DNA from: Isoetes taiwanensis
Lineage: Eukaryota; Streptophyta; Lycopodiopsida; Isoetales; Isoetaceae
Reading direction: 5' to 3'
NCBI GenBank assembly: GCA_021234155.1
Contig: JAJEKV010000111.1
Location: forward strand, 688,968-752,967
Length of the DNA stretch: 64,000 nucleotides
Below the pieces are notes generated by a model. The model was not told where the DNA came from. It made no database searches and was given only the letters and a program-made list of their open reading frames with translations. How positions within the stretch are numbered: the stretch's first letter is position 1; every line of letters begins with the position of its first letter. Below are positions 47,539 through 58,315 of this stretch, one piece after another. The position numbers were made by a program, and so were the translations under genes.

Positions 47539-48166
47539 AAACCTGGGCTCAAGGTAGACCTCACCACAACCTTGAGAAAATTTCAAGTTTTATGCCTTGT
47601 GGAGAGCCGCCCTAATTAGCAGGCTTGCCTAACCCCTAACAATTCTTGCCATTCTAGCCTATCCACATGCCCTGCCATCTTGTGATGGAGGCTTTGCCTC
47701 TTAATTGTTAAAGCCTTCTTGCTTAAGCTCGTGGAGATCCAGCGTAGACATGAGAGCCCGATTGGGCGGTGTGCTCAACCTGTGGAGGCTATTAATATCA
47801 TATTTTGGTGTATTTTGCAGGATTTCCTAAGCGTGAAGGTAATGATCATTGTTTATTGTTAATTTATCCAAGAGCTTCTAGAGGTTATATCAAACTTCCT
47901 TGCCATAGCAACCAAAATAGAAAAACAAAAGAGAAAAAATGTCGCTGCACAGCCGTAACTGATATGTCTAGGGCATAAAGCAACTAAGATGGAAAATGCT
48001 AGACACAAATATTGGATTTTCTCATTGGGCCTCGTAGAGCTTTGAGTCCGTTGAGGCTTTGCATGCATCATTCAAAGCTTAGAACATTTCTAATTATGGT
48101 TGTCCAAAGAAATTCGAAGATGAACAACACTATCAAAGGTATCTTTGAAGACGAGCATTATTAAAG
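47539..48166. other. no gene seen
   Basis: Spacer between the MITE-like element and the tRNA genes, with short frames only. Confidence 0.45.
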
Positions 48167-48248
48167 GTCGCTTTGGCCGAGTGGTTAAGGTGTGTGCCTG
48201 CTAAGTACATGGGGTTTCCTCGCGAGAGTTCAAATCTCTAAGGCGACG
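48167..48248 (+). tRNA. tRNA-Ser (GCU), diverged
   Basis: An 82-base cloverleaf: acceptor GTCGCTT pairs with AGGCGAC, with one G-U. The anticodon stem TGTGC/GTACA encloses CTGCTAA, so the anticodon is GCT at 48200-48202. The variable arm GGGGTTTCCTC is long, as for tRNA-Ser. Compared with the plant tRNA-Ser(GCU) I remember, several positions are C-to-T or G-to-A (acceptor, T loop TTCAAAT, and a G-A mismatch in the T stem). It may be a working variant or a decaying copy. Confidence 0.8.
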
Positions 48249-48392
48249 TAACCTTATTCAAGAGAATACATCTTTGCTTTGCTGTTATTATATCTCCAAC
48301 GGGATGTTCAAGTCCATTCGATTCAATTCCTTTGAAACCACACAATTTGGACACATCTATAAGTAATATAGGTTTTGATGCTTTATCGTATG

Positions 48393-48465
48393 GGGGATGT
48401 AGCTTAGATGGTAGAGCGCTCGCTTAGCGTGCAAGAGGTAATGGGATCGATACCCAACTTCTCCA
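48393..48465 (+). tRNA. tRNA-Ala (AGC), probably a pseudogene
   Basis: A 73-base cloverleaf-like gene: GGGGATGTAGC, D arm, loop TTAGCGT with anticodon AGC, ACCA-less end CTTCTCCA. The acceptor has one T-T mismatch, the anticodon stem CTCGC/GCAAG has a C-A mismatch, and the base after the anticodon is G, not A. Most changes from the standard plant tRNA-Ala are transitions. It lies 144 bases after the tRNA-Ser gene in the same orientation. Confidence 0.7.
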
Positions 48466-48595
48466 ACTATTTTCTTTCTCTCCACGAGCTGTATAAGAAT
48501 TAAGAATGAACGTCCTTATCTATGCCCACATATAGTCCATAAAAATCTTATATTTCTTATATTTATATTATAATGTTATACCGTCTTGGATCAAG

Positions 48596-49180
48596 CCCTA
48601 ATTTGAATGGCCAAGATTATTTGATTGCATCCTAAGGCCGAGATTTATCACACAACTACACATTACCGTGATTGGAACCGATCCCTTAAGGGAGAAAGGA
48701 AAAAGAAAAAGGGAGGATGAAAGGGGAAAAGTGAAGAGCAAAAAGGCATGGGAAAAAAGGGAAGAGAAAAAAGGAGGAAAGAAAGAAAGAAAGGGTGAGA
48801 AAAGTAGAAAAGGGAAGGGAAAAATAGCAATGGAAAAGGGAAAGGGAAATGGAAAGGGACAGGGACAGGAAAAGGGAGGGGGGAAAGGAGGAAAAAATGG
48901 CAATGAGAAAAAGGGAAGAGGGAAAGGGTGAGAAAAAGAGAATAAGGGAAGAAAAAAAGGGGAAGAAGAAAAGGTGGTAGAGGGGAAAGGGAGGGAAAGG
49001 AAAAGGGGAAAGTGAGTAGGAAAGGGGGAAAGAGAAGGGAAAAAGAGCACGAGGAAAAGAGTAAGAGAGAAAGGGGAAAAGGGCACAGACAAAAGGGGAT
49101 CGGGGAGAAGGTGGCAAAAGGGGAAAAGGGAAGGGAAAAGAGCATGGTAAAAGGGAAAAGGGAAAGAAAAAGGAGAAGAG
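48596..49180 (+). repeat. polypurine repeat, copy 3a
   Basis: Leader with ATTATTTGATTGCATCC (from 48616) and GAGATTTATCACACAAC, then the head GTGAAGAGCAAAAAGGCA at 48731, then A/G-rich sequence. It is followed directly by copy 3b, whose leader interrupts the purine run. Long open frames here are artefacts of composition. Confidence 0.82.
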
Positions 49181-49945
49181 GGTTGAGATCATTTGATCAC
49201 AGCCAAGACTTATCACACGACTTCCCACCAAATAAAAAGGAAGGAGGAAAGGGAGAACGTGAAGGGCAAATAGGCATGAGCAAGATGGAAAGGGAAAAAG
49301 GCAAAAAGGGCATGGGGAGAAAGGAAAAATGCAAAAGAGGAAGGGTGGAGAAAGCAGGAAAAATGAAGGAAAAACAAGCACGAGAAAAGAGGGAAGAGGA
49401 AAAGGATGGGAAAAGGGGGAAGGGAAAACAAAGGGCATGGGAAAAGGGAAATGGAATAGAAAAGGGAAGGGAGAAGGGGAAATGGGAAAAGGGGGAAAGG
49501 GCATGAGAAAAAGGGGAGGGAAGGAAAAAAGGGAGCGGGGGAAATGGAAGGGAAAGACGGCATAGGAAAAGGGAAGGAGAAAAGAAAAAGGGGAGGGAAA
49601 AAGAGCACGCAAAAAAAAAGAAGAGGGAAAGGGGAAAAAAGGAAAAGGGAAGATAAAATAAGCATGGGAGAAAGTAGAAGAGGAAAAAGGTGGGGAAAAG
49701 GGAATGCACGGAGAAAGGGAAAAGAAGGGGAAAAGAAACATGGAAGAGGGTTGGAAAAGGGAAAGAGAGAAATGTGGAGAAAGGAGGAAAAGGAAAGGGA
49801 AAAAGGCCATTGGAAAAAGGAAGAGAAGGGGAGGGAAAAAAAAGGAACAATATATGGGAAACAAGAAAAAGAGAAAGGAGAAAAGAAAAAGAGAAAAAAA
49901 AAAAAGCAAAATAGAGCAAAAGAAAAAAGGAAAGGGATTGGGCTT
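49181..49945 (+). repeat. polypurine repeat, copy 3b
   Basis: Leader ATCATTTGATCACAGCC (49188) and AAGACTTATCACACGAC, then the head GTGAAGGGCAAATAGGCA at 49259, then about 680 bases of nearly pure A/G. The leaders of 3a and 3b match each other beyond the purine part. Head-to-tail with 3a. Confidence 0.82.
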
Positions 49946-50289
49946 TTCTGCGATCCAAAACATTTACAGGCTCTCAACTTACGCCCAGCAACGCTGGGCA
50001 CCATTACTAGTGATACAAGAAATTTATCGCGGCGGCCAAGGCCACCGCGAACATTTCTCCTCTATGACTCCCCTTGTCTCAATAAGAGTCGATAAAAAAA
50101 AAAATATCAATGGCGGCCAAAACATTTTTTACCAATTTAGTTAGAGGTATTTGCGTGATTTCACGCTTTTCCAACTTTACACAACCCACATTATGTATTG
50201 GTAGAAAAGAATGTTTAATTCAAATAAAAAATAGTGCAAAATGTTTGTGCATTGTTTGGAATTATTTATGTATGCATAGGATTATGCAA
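49946..50289. other. spacer before the LINE, nothing supported
   Basis: Has a small hairpin (CCCAGCAACGCTGGG, 49983) and an A run at 50094. No gene. Confidence 0.45.
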
Positions 50290-50295
50290 ACCCAT

Positions 50296-50614
50296 CATTG
50301 CACCTCGAGTCGTTTGTACATAGGGAATTATAATTGAATAGATAATTCTGCATATATGATTGATGTATCTAGGTTTTTTTCACCTGAGAGGAGTTGCTCG
50401 GCTAATCATTTGTGCATAGAGAAATATGATTGAATGAATAATTCTGTATATAAGATTGCTTTTTCCTAGCTTTTTTGAGCCTAAGAGGAGTTATTTAGCC
50501 TTGAATGATAGGTCATTTGTTAGAAATTGAAGGGTTGTCAGCAAATGCTTTTTTGGCAATGGTTCTACTTCAAGGGTGATAGCTTGCTAATTACTTAAAA
50601 TTTAGAGTTATTCC
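50296..50614 (+). repeat. 5' UTR of the non-L1 LINE, built of related monomers
   Basis: CATTTGTGCATAGRGAATT-type sequence, AATAATTCTGYATATAWGATTG and a YCTAGSTTTTTT...GAGGAGTTRYT phrase occur twice in order (from about 50305 and 50407), a period near 100 bases. The same sequence recurs at 63613-63886, with its last 90 bases again at 63911. Repeated 5' monomers in other LINEs act as promoters. Confidence 0.75.
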
Positions 50615-51289
50615 GTGGCATATTCTGATCTCCTACAGCTGATTCGACAACTTACTTTGGAAGTCAAAACATCTAGGGATGAAGTAAAGGCATCAAAGGA
50701 AGAAATGCAAGCAGTAAGGGAAGAAATTAAAGCTTTAAAACAAAACATGGATGAATTAAAGGGAACTATCATTGAATTAAGAGAAGAACAGGGGGAATTA
50801 CGTGAAGAGCAAGGAGAAAAAGGGGACCACACCCAATTAGTCACCCAAATTACTTCCACTGTAGAAAGCCAGATGATGAAGATTGCTGACAAGCTCACCG
50901 AACAAGAGGATAGGGCAGCCAGAGCACAAAATTTATTAATTTCAGGCTTGAAAGAAGAAGAAGGTGATATTTCTGCAACCATTGATGAGTTTTTCAAGAA
51001 CACGATGCATGTAGTAGATCCAGGAGTTGTATATTCTAGAAGATTAGGCAAAAGAACTGATGATAGAATTCGTCCCATTCTGCTGAAATTTCGTAGTGTA
51101 AAAGCAAAGGCAATAATCATCCAACACAGGAGCCATCTAAAAGGAGAGAAAATTTGGCTCAATGATGATTTAACTATTCAGCAGCAGAAAGAACGAAAAC
51201 AGATCTTGGAAGAAGTAAAGAGACTAAAAAGCGAAGGAAAAAATGCCTACATAGTGAATAACAGGCTTGTGGTAAGAGATCGAGCATAG
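50615..51289 (+). CDS. LINE ORF1 protein, coiled-coil RNA-binding type
   Basis: A frame of 224 codons. Residues about 10-75 form a coiled coil (TSRDEVKASKEEMQAVREEI). Then comes an RRM-like region (RAARAQNLLISGLKEEEGD; PILLKFRSVKAKAIIIQHR; IWLNDDLTIQQQKERKQILE), the layout of L1 and related ORF1 proteins, which bind the element's RNA. The frame opens at GTG after an upstream in-frame TAG. The same position in the second copy (63890) is also GTG, so the start is either not AUG or the protein starts at a Met further in. It ends at TAG 51287-51289, and ORF2 continues in the same frame. Confidence 0.75.
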   Translation: MAYSDLLQLIRQLTLEVKTSRDEVKASKEEMQAVREEIKALKQNMDELKGTIIELREEQGELREEQGEKGDHTQLVTQITSTVESQMMKIADKLTEQEDRAARAQNLLISGLKEEEGDISATIDEFFKNTMHVVDPGVVYSRRLGKRTDDRIRPILLKFRSVKAKAIIIQHRSHLKGEKIWLNDDLTIQQQKERKQILEEVKRLKSEGKNAYIVNNRLVVRDRA

Positions 51290-54200
51290 GAAATCGCAGC
51301 CCTCAGGTTTCTTGTATGGAATGTGCATAGCTTAAGTGAGAACACCATTGTGAGCAATCTGCAATTGTTTCAGAAATACGATATTGTGGCTTTGAGTGAA
51401 ACTTGGGAACATGAAACTAGTAGACTTTTAGAAATCCCAGGTTTCTGTCTTCTGGACTCAGTATGGAATGTTTTGGGTAATAGTAAAAGGGGATGGGGTG
51501 GAGTTGCTTGCTATATCAAAAGGGATCTACAAAAGGCAGTCTCAGTGGTAAGCAAGGACAAATTTGCACAATATATTTGGCTGAAATTAAAGAATAACTC
51601 TGCTGAAATTTATGTTGCACTTGCTTATTTTGATCCTCTTGAACCTTATCCAGCACCTATTTATTCCACCGATGGGCTATGTGTTGATGATCCTTTCATC
51701 CATCTTGCAACAGATATTGCAAAGTATAGAGAATCCGACATGGTTATTATTGCGGGAGACCTTAATGGTCGTATTAGCAATAAACAAGCCTCTCTTCTGT
51801 CTGAAGATGAGAATCCTTGTGGCTTGTTGAGCAATCAGATAAGCAAACTAGTTGGCCCCGCAAGTCGGCAGATACAGTCACCAATAAGATGGGCAAACAT
51901 ATACTTGCATTATGTGAGGCTTTTAGCTTTATTGTATACAATGGAATAACTAGATTTCCCAATTCCAGTTGTCACACGTACCATCAGCCAAATGGGAGCA
52001 GTACTATTGATTATCTTATTGGAGATCCAAATGCAGTAAATCTAGTAACGGATTTTTGCATGCTAGAGAGGAATATTGATTCTGATCATGTCCCTTATGT
52101 GTTCACATTGGATATGAAAACAAAGCGCAAAGTGAGAGATGCAATACCGTTACCAAAGCTAAAGCTGTCATATAGACTTGCAAACAATTATGAAAAAGCA
52201 TTGGATGCAAAGTTGATGGAGATGCAATGGCAAGGATCATTACAAGATAGACACAAAGCTCTAATGAACATTGTTTTGGATGTAGCACAAACCAGTTTTG
52301 GCCTTACAAAACCAAAGAGAGCGAGTTGGGTAAATAGCAAGTGGTTTGATGGGGATTGCAGAATAGCAAAAGAGGTGTGGAAACAATCTAAAGATCCTGA
52401 TAAACTTGTGCTTTATAGAAAGCTTATTAAGCGTAAAAAGAGAGCTTGGCTGAGAAAACATACTGAAATGCTTATGCATGAGATGGATACTGATCCAAAG
52501 AGGTTTTTTAACCGCTCCAAAAAGAAAAATTTGATCGGAGATATCTCTAGAAAGGAGTTGTTATCATGGGTAGAGGAGCTATGTAATACGCCACACATGA
52601 ACCAGATGGCCTATGAAGGGGATGCATCTCCAATCTTTACAGTGCAAAATGTGCAAGAAGCTTTGAAGAATATGGGAAATGCCCGAGCCACTGATGCTAA
52701 TGGCATGTCAGCTGAATTATTTAAATGGGGAGGTACGTCACTTCATGTTTTATTGGCCAAAATTTGTAATGATGCCTCTTTTGGCAGGACAGTTTCCCCA
52801 AGATTGGTGTTTGAATAGAGTTATTCCGATATACAAATCAGGAGATAAGGATGACATAAGGAATTATCGCACAATCCTTGTGGGTAGTTTATTTGCCAAA
52901 TTGTTTGCTTCTATGATTGAACAAAAACTCTCAGTTTGGGCGGACTCTCATGATGGCCGAGCGATTGGACAAGCAGGTTTTAGAGAAGCTTATTCCACAC
53001 TTGATCATTTGGCCACATTGCGGGTGGGATCAAGAAATAAGAGATATTTTGCTTTTATTGATTTAACTAAAGCATTCGATAAGGTTAAGAGGACAGATCT
53101 TGCTTCACGCTTAGAATTTTTACAGGTGCCATTAGAAATAAGGCAAGCGATTGCTTGTCTATACAAAAAGGTAATGGTTGAACTCCCTACAGGACCTGAA
53201 TGTATAGAGAACACCATTAGGGTTAAACAAGGGTGTCCTTGTTCCCCAATGCTTTTTGGTCTCTTTATCGATGAGCTGGAGGGGTGGCTAGCCAGGCTAG
53301 GTGGTGTTGGAGCAAAACTTGGTAAGTATACTGTGCAATTATTACTATTTGCTGATGATATAGTTTTGATTTCCAAAACTGCCAATGGGCTTCAACAGCA
53401 TTTAGATGTGCTGCAAGAATTTTGTGAGCATAAAGTTATGCAGATAAATACAGCTAAGTCCAAGATAATGGTTGTTGGTGGTCGTGATTCTACCCTTTTT
53501 ACAGTAGGAGGGATTCCCTTGGAGCAGGTAAAAGCATATAAATATCTTGCCATTGAGATCACAAATGATTATAGATGGATGATCGCAACACGAAAGAGAG
53601 CTTCTGGAGGCCTCAGGGCTTATTATAATATGATGCACCATTGTAAAGTGAATAATTTTGAGCATTGGAAACTGAGGAGGTTGCTTTTTGGCATACAAGT
53701 TAAACCGGTAATATTATATGGCAGCCCAATATGGGGACCTGGACTCTCCAAAAAATGCTGGCAAGAGATTGAAAAAATTCAAAAGCGGTTTCTTCTTTGG
53801 GAATTTGGTGTAAAACCACAAACACCGTACTGCATGCCTCTTGCGAAGGCAGGTTTGCTACCCTTGGAAGTAGAGGCACTTTGCAGGACCATCACTTATG
53901 TAAATAGGATTTTGTCCATGGATTTGGATAGATGGCCTAGGCTAGCTCTAGAACAGTCAAGAGAAAGAGGATGGTATGCAGATATAAGAAGATGGGCGAC
54001 TAGATGGCTTGGACAGGGGATATGGCCAGCATCTACGAACTTTAAGGAAGTACATGAACATGTAACAGAAATAGTGGTTAAGAAAATGTGGCAGCTGACA
54101 CGAAAAAAAGGTTTTATCTAGAAGAGATAAATGACCTAAAAGTATATACAGATCAAGCTTATTTAGCCTCTCATATTAGTAGAAAGAAGCGAATGACAAT

Positions 54201-54503
54201 CTCGCAGCTTAGATTGTCATCTCATAATCTACATATTGAAACTGGTAGAATGCATGGGTTAGCACAAGAAGAGAGATTTTGTCCTGGTTGTCTAGATCCG
54301 AAGCTGCAGCAGAAAAACATGCTTTATTAGAATGCTACTCTTATGAACATATAAGAGCCAAATATGGAATTCACATGTCTACTTTGAAGGAATTGTTTGA
54401 TCTTCCTGCCCATACTCTAAGTTCGTATGTCAGAGAATTGTGGAAAGAAAGAGAGGACATAATTAATCTGTTCAATCTTATGGAAGGGTTTGAATTTAAT
54501 AAT
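51290..54503 (+). pseudogene. LINE ORF2: endonuclease, reverse transcriptase, C-terminal zinc motif (frameshifted)
   Basis: Opens right after the ORF1 TAG in the same frame. The endonuclease is at 51305-52110 (LVWNVHSLSENTI; ALSETWEH; IIAGDLNGRIS; SDHVPY). Reverse transcriptase follows at about 52640-53600 (FPQDWCLNRVIPIYKSGDK; FAFIDLTKAFDKV; QGCPCSPMLFGLFIDEL; LLLFADDIVLIS). The C-terminus has LSSHNLHIETGR, FCPGC and HALLECYSYEHIRAKYG, a Cys/His pattern common in animal-type LINEs and unlike the zf-RVT of plant L1. Frameshifts lie near 51830, 52785, 54105 and 54305. The frame ends at the Gypsy insertion, and the 3' UTR resumes at 63485. I do not see an RNase H domain. Confidence 0.85.
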
Positions 54504-54939
54504 TGTTAGAGCCTAAACTCTAACCTTGCAAGAAGGATGAAAAACCCAACAATCCAAGCTCAATCTATCAAATCAAGGCAATGCACAACACAAAGAATCA
54601 TCATCTCCATAGCTAGATCAAGTAAAACACTCTCTCTCAATACACCGTCTCTCTCTCTGTTCTTCTCTCTCTATTCTGCTCTCTCTGTTCTGCTCAGATA
54701 ATACCGTGATCATAATGGCTCCATAGTGCATACGTGCAAATATCCTGCACGCGTGCATGTGCATATATCCCTCCATATACGGTATATGGTCTCCTATAGT
54801 GGTGAGTGTGGTGACGAGTGTGGTGAGTGGTGATGAGTGTGGTGAATGGTGAGTGTGGTGACGAGTGTGGTGAGTGGTGATGAGTGTGGTGAGTGGTGAT
54901 GAGTGGTGACGAGTGTGGTGAGTGGCGAACACCCCAACA
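54504..54939 (-). mobile_element. 3' LTR of the Gypsy element
   Basis: On the plus strand it starts TGTTAGAGCCTAAACTC and ends ACACCCCAACA. It contains a CT-rich block (54645-54695) and an array of GTGGTGAGT/GTGGTGACGA units (54800-54925) that is about 45 bases longer than in the other LTR. Next to its inner end lies TGGCGACCACAGTGGGAAA, not the expected polypurine tract. Confidence 0.9.
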
Positions 54940-55350
54940 GTGGCGACCACAGTGGGAAAATGTGCCACTCCGTGGCGGAGAACCCACAACAACAAAAATA
55001 CTAATATGGTCCTTGGGACATGTCCCCAAATGACACATTTACATGTATGTCTAGAAAGAAAATACCCTCCTCAAATCCAAATGACTGATACAAACAAACT
55101 GGTCCAAAATGATAGTGACGAAACAGAGCCTCTGTAACCGTGGCAAACTTTGAAAGCTGATATCTTGAGTTCCAGAACTCCGTTTGACTTGCCCCATAGC
55201 TCGTTGGATTCGTATCGCCGAAACACATCTTTTTATATAGGAGTGTATTATAGAACTGTCACCATCTGCTTTTACAGAAAAACGACCTGCTGTAACCCAA
55301 AAATTCTCCACAAATTCTCTGTAATTGGAGCTCTGCCAAATCTGAATCCC

Positions 55351-58315
55351 TTAGAATAGCACTTCTTTTTCAAAATAAGGCCTGAGATCCTTGCCATTTC
55401 TGGGATTAGGCAACAATTCCCCTTCTGGAGTTATCAAGTAGAAAGCCCCACCTGGTACCTCTTTATCAATCAGAAATGGGCCTTCCCATGGGCTTTGAAA
55501 TTTAGATATTGACAACCTGTAACTTGTCTTTGATAAGCTTTACTTTCTGTTTATGCCTCATATTGAAGTCTGCTGCTTCTTTTCTCATCTCTTGCAATTG
55601 CAACAAATCATCCATCCTATTATGCACTTGATTTGGAGTTGGAACTTCTCCTAAATTCTCATAATAAGGTAGCTCCACAAATGAACACAAAGGAATGTCT
55701 AAATGAATAGGCATCACAGCCTGCACTCCATAAACCAATTCAAATGGTGTAAATCCTGTAGCCAACTTGTAAGTACACCTGAAACTCCATAAGGCACCTG
55801 TTAAGGTTCATGCCAATTTTTTTTATTATCCTTCACTGTTTTAGCCAAGATAGCTTTCAAAATTTTGTTAGTAGACTCAGCTTGCCCATTTCCCTGTGGA
55901 TAATCAGCAGAAGCTTGCACATGTTGAACACCAATCTTTTCTGTTAACTGAGCTACTACTTTCCCCATGAAATGAGTTCCCCGATCAGACAAAAGAATGG
56001 TTGGAACACCAAACCGAGAAATCAAATTGTGATAAAGAAAGCTTACTGTGGTATTTTCTGTAGCATGTTTTGCTGGAATTGCTTCTACCCACTTTGTAAA
56101 CATGCATGTGGCTGCCAAGATATACTTATGACCTTTGGAAGATGGAGGATTGATAGGCCCAATGTAATCCAATCCCCACATATGAAATGGACCAACACTC
56201 AAAATAGGATGGAATGGCATATTATTGTGGCCTGTCAATTGTTTATGCCTTTGACACTTCTCACATTTGCTAACAAAGTCTCTAGTATCCTTGTAAAGAG
56301 TTGGCCAATAATATCCCCAATGAAGGATCTTCCTAGCTGTGGTTCTGGCTGCAAAATGCCCCTGACAATCATGTGCTTGCTGCAACAAATCATGAGTTTG
56401 CTGACCAGCAACACACCTTAATAAGAGACCTTCCATAGTCCTCTTATAAAGAATAGCCTCATGCAGCACATAACCAGCTACTTGTACTCTAAGAGCATGC
56501 TTTTGTTGCTTTGAAAATGATGAAGGATAAGTCTGATCTTGTAAATACCTGTATATATTGGCATACCAAAGATCCACCGTCTCAATGAACCCTTGTAATA
56601 CGCCATTATCCGGAACTGCTACTTGCTGGTCTGTTTCCTCTTCTATTTCAGCACCACTAGTCAAATAGGCACTTGGATTATGAGCTCCTTGAGCCATCTT
56701 AACATACTTCAACTCAAATTCTTCTATGATAAGAGCCCATCTTGTAAACTTAGGATTTTGGACAGTCTTGTTGTAAATGCATGGCAACGGGTTCACATCC
56801 ATATGAATGTAAACATACTGTACATTTGCTGAATTCCATTGTGAAGGAAGAAGATAATGTCTAAATTTGTTCAAGGCCCACTTCAATGTCAATCCAAGAT
56901 GCTCCACATGAGTCCATTTCTGCTCTTGTGGAGTTAACAACCTGCTAGCATAGTAATTCACATCATAATGCTTTTGCTGATTTTTCTGACATGGTGTGAC
57001 AGCCAAAGCTTGCTCCCAAACTGTAAAGAATAAATGAAATGGCTCACTCATTCTTGGAGGAATCAGCAAAGTTCTCTCTTTCAATTGTCCAAGACACCAT
57101 TCAAATGCTTCTTGAGCGTCCTCCTTCCATCTAAAATTCTGCCCTTGCTTCATACAATCCACAAGTGGCTGGGTTATTTTAGCAAAATTGTGCAAATACC
57201 TCCTACTAAAACTGAGTTGGCCATATAAGCTTCTCACTTGTGATACATTTGTAGGTGGTTTCACCTTCTCCAAGGCTGCAATCTTACCATGATCCACTTG
57301 TAATCCATTTTCTGAAACATAATTGCCCAATACTTTTCCTCCTCTAGTGAAGAAAATACACTTAGCAGGATTCAAACTTATACCATACAGCCGGCATCTT
57401 TCAAGAACTCTTCTGAGATGATCCAAGTGATCCTTCCTTGGATTAGAAAATACTGTTAAGTCATCTATAAAGACTCTCAAAAAGTCTAAAATATCATGAA
57501 AAGTATAGGTCATAGCTCGCTGAAATGTGGCTGGAGCATTTGTGAGGCCAAAAGGTAATACCTTATAAGCATAGATGCCAAAAGGTGTTCGAAAAGCCGT
57601 CATTGCTTGATGTGGTGGATAGATTTGGATCTGATTATACCCTGAGTAACCATCCAAGAAAGAATAGGCCTGATTTCCTGCAATAATATCCAGCAAAGTG
57701 TCTATGAATGGTGTAGGAAAATGATCTCTTTTGGTAGCTTTATTGAGATCCTTGTAATCAATGCATACTCGGATTGAGTTATTTGGCTTTCTAACGGGTA
57801 CAATAGAACTGATCCAATCTGAATTTGGCACTGGTACAATAAATCCCGCCTCTAAAAGCTTCATGACTTCAATCTTTACTTGCTCCTCTATTGCTGGACT
57901 CATTCTCCTTTGAGCTTGTTGGATTGGTTTTGATCCTTGTTTCAAATCAATGGTATGAACCACAACCTCTGATGGAATGCCTTTCAATTCTTTGTAATTT
58001 CTTGCCAAAACATCCCTGAATTCTCTTAACAAAGATATCAAATCACGTTCCTCCTCTTGAGTAAGATCTCCTCCAATAGTAACCAATTCTTCTTGATTTC
58101 CTTGAGAAATATTGCTAAAAACGGAATGTGGTGACTGTGATGAATGTGGTGAATTTGGCGAGTGTGGTGAGTGTGGTGAGTGTGGTGACTGTGGTGAATG
58201 TGATAAATGTGGTGCGTGTGATGACTGTGGTGACTGTAATGGATGTGGTGGATGTGATGAATGTGGTGCATGTGGTGACTGTGATGACTGTGGTGAACAT
58301 GGACTGATATGATTT
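55351..58315 (-). pseudogene. Gypsy pol: reverse transcriptase, RNase H, integrase
   Basis: Open from 58329 to 55801, then shifted (55765-55502) and shifted again to a TAA at 55353-55351. N-terminus: Ser-Pro-His repeats (residues about 8-68) from a 9-base tandem repeat. RT: IRVCIDYKDLNKATKRDHFP, then YSFLDGYSGYNQI, and FIDD (287-290) as the catalytic box. RNase H is degenerate: the first catalytic Asp is not visible in HLFFTVWEQALAV. Integrase: HHCC zinc domain (H653, H658, C689, C692) and DDE triad D721, D782, E818. The shifted tail carries a GPF-type module (SPWEGPFLIDKEVPGG). The RT and integrase blocks are well kept, but the frame is broken near 55800 and 55503. Confidence 0.88.

Noticed and set aside
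54780-54930. Regular short repeats that could suggest a CRISPR-like array
   Set aside because: The units are 9-20 bases with no unique spacers, lie in an LTR and occur in a plant genome; this is a minisatellite.
58112-58312. Cys-rich open frame on the plus strand (CGDCDECGECG type)
   Set aside because: It is the complement of the 9-base repeat that encodes the Ser-Pro-His N-terminus of pol on the minus strand.
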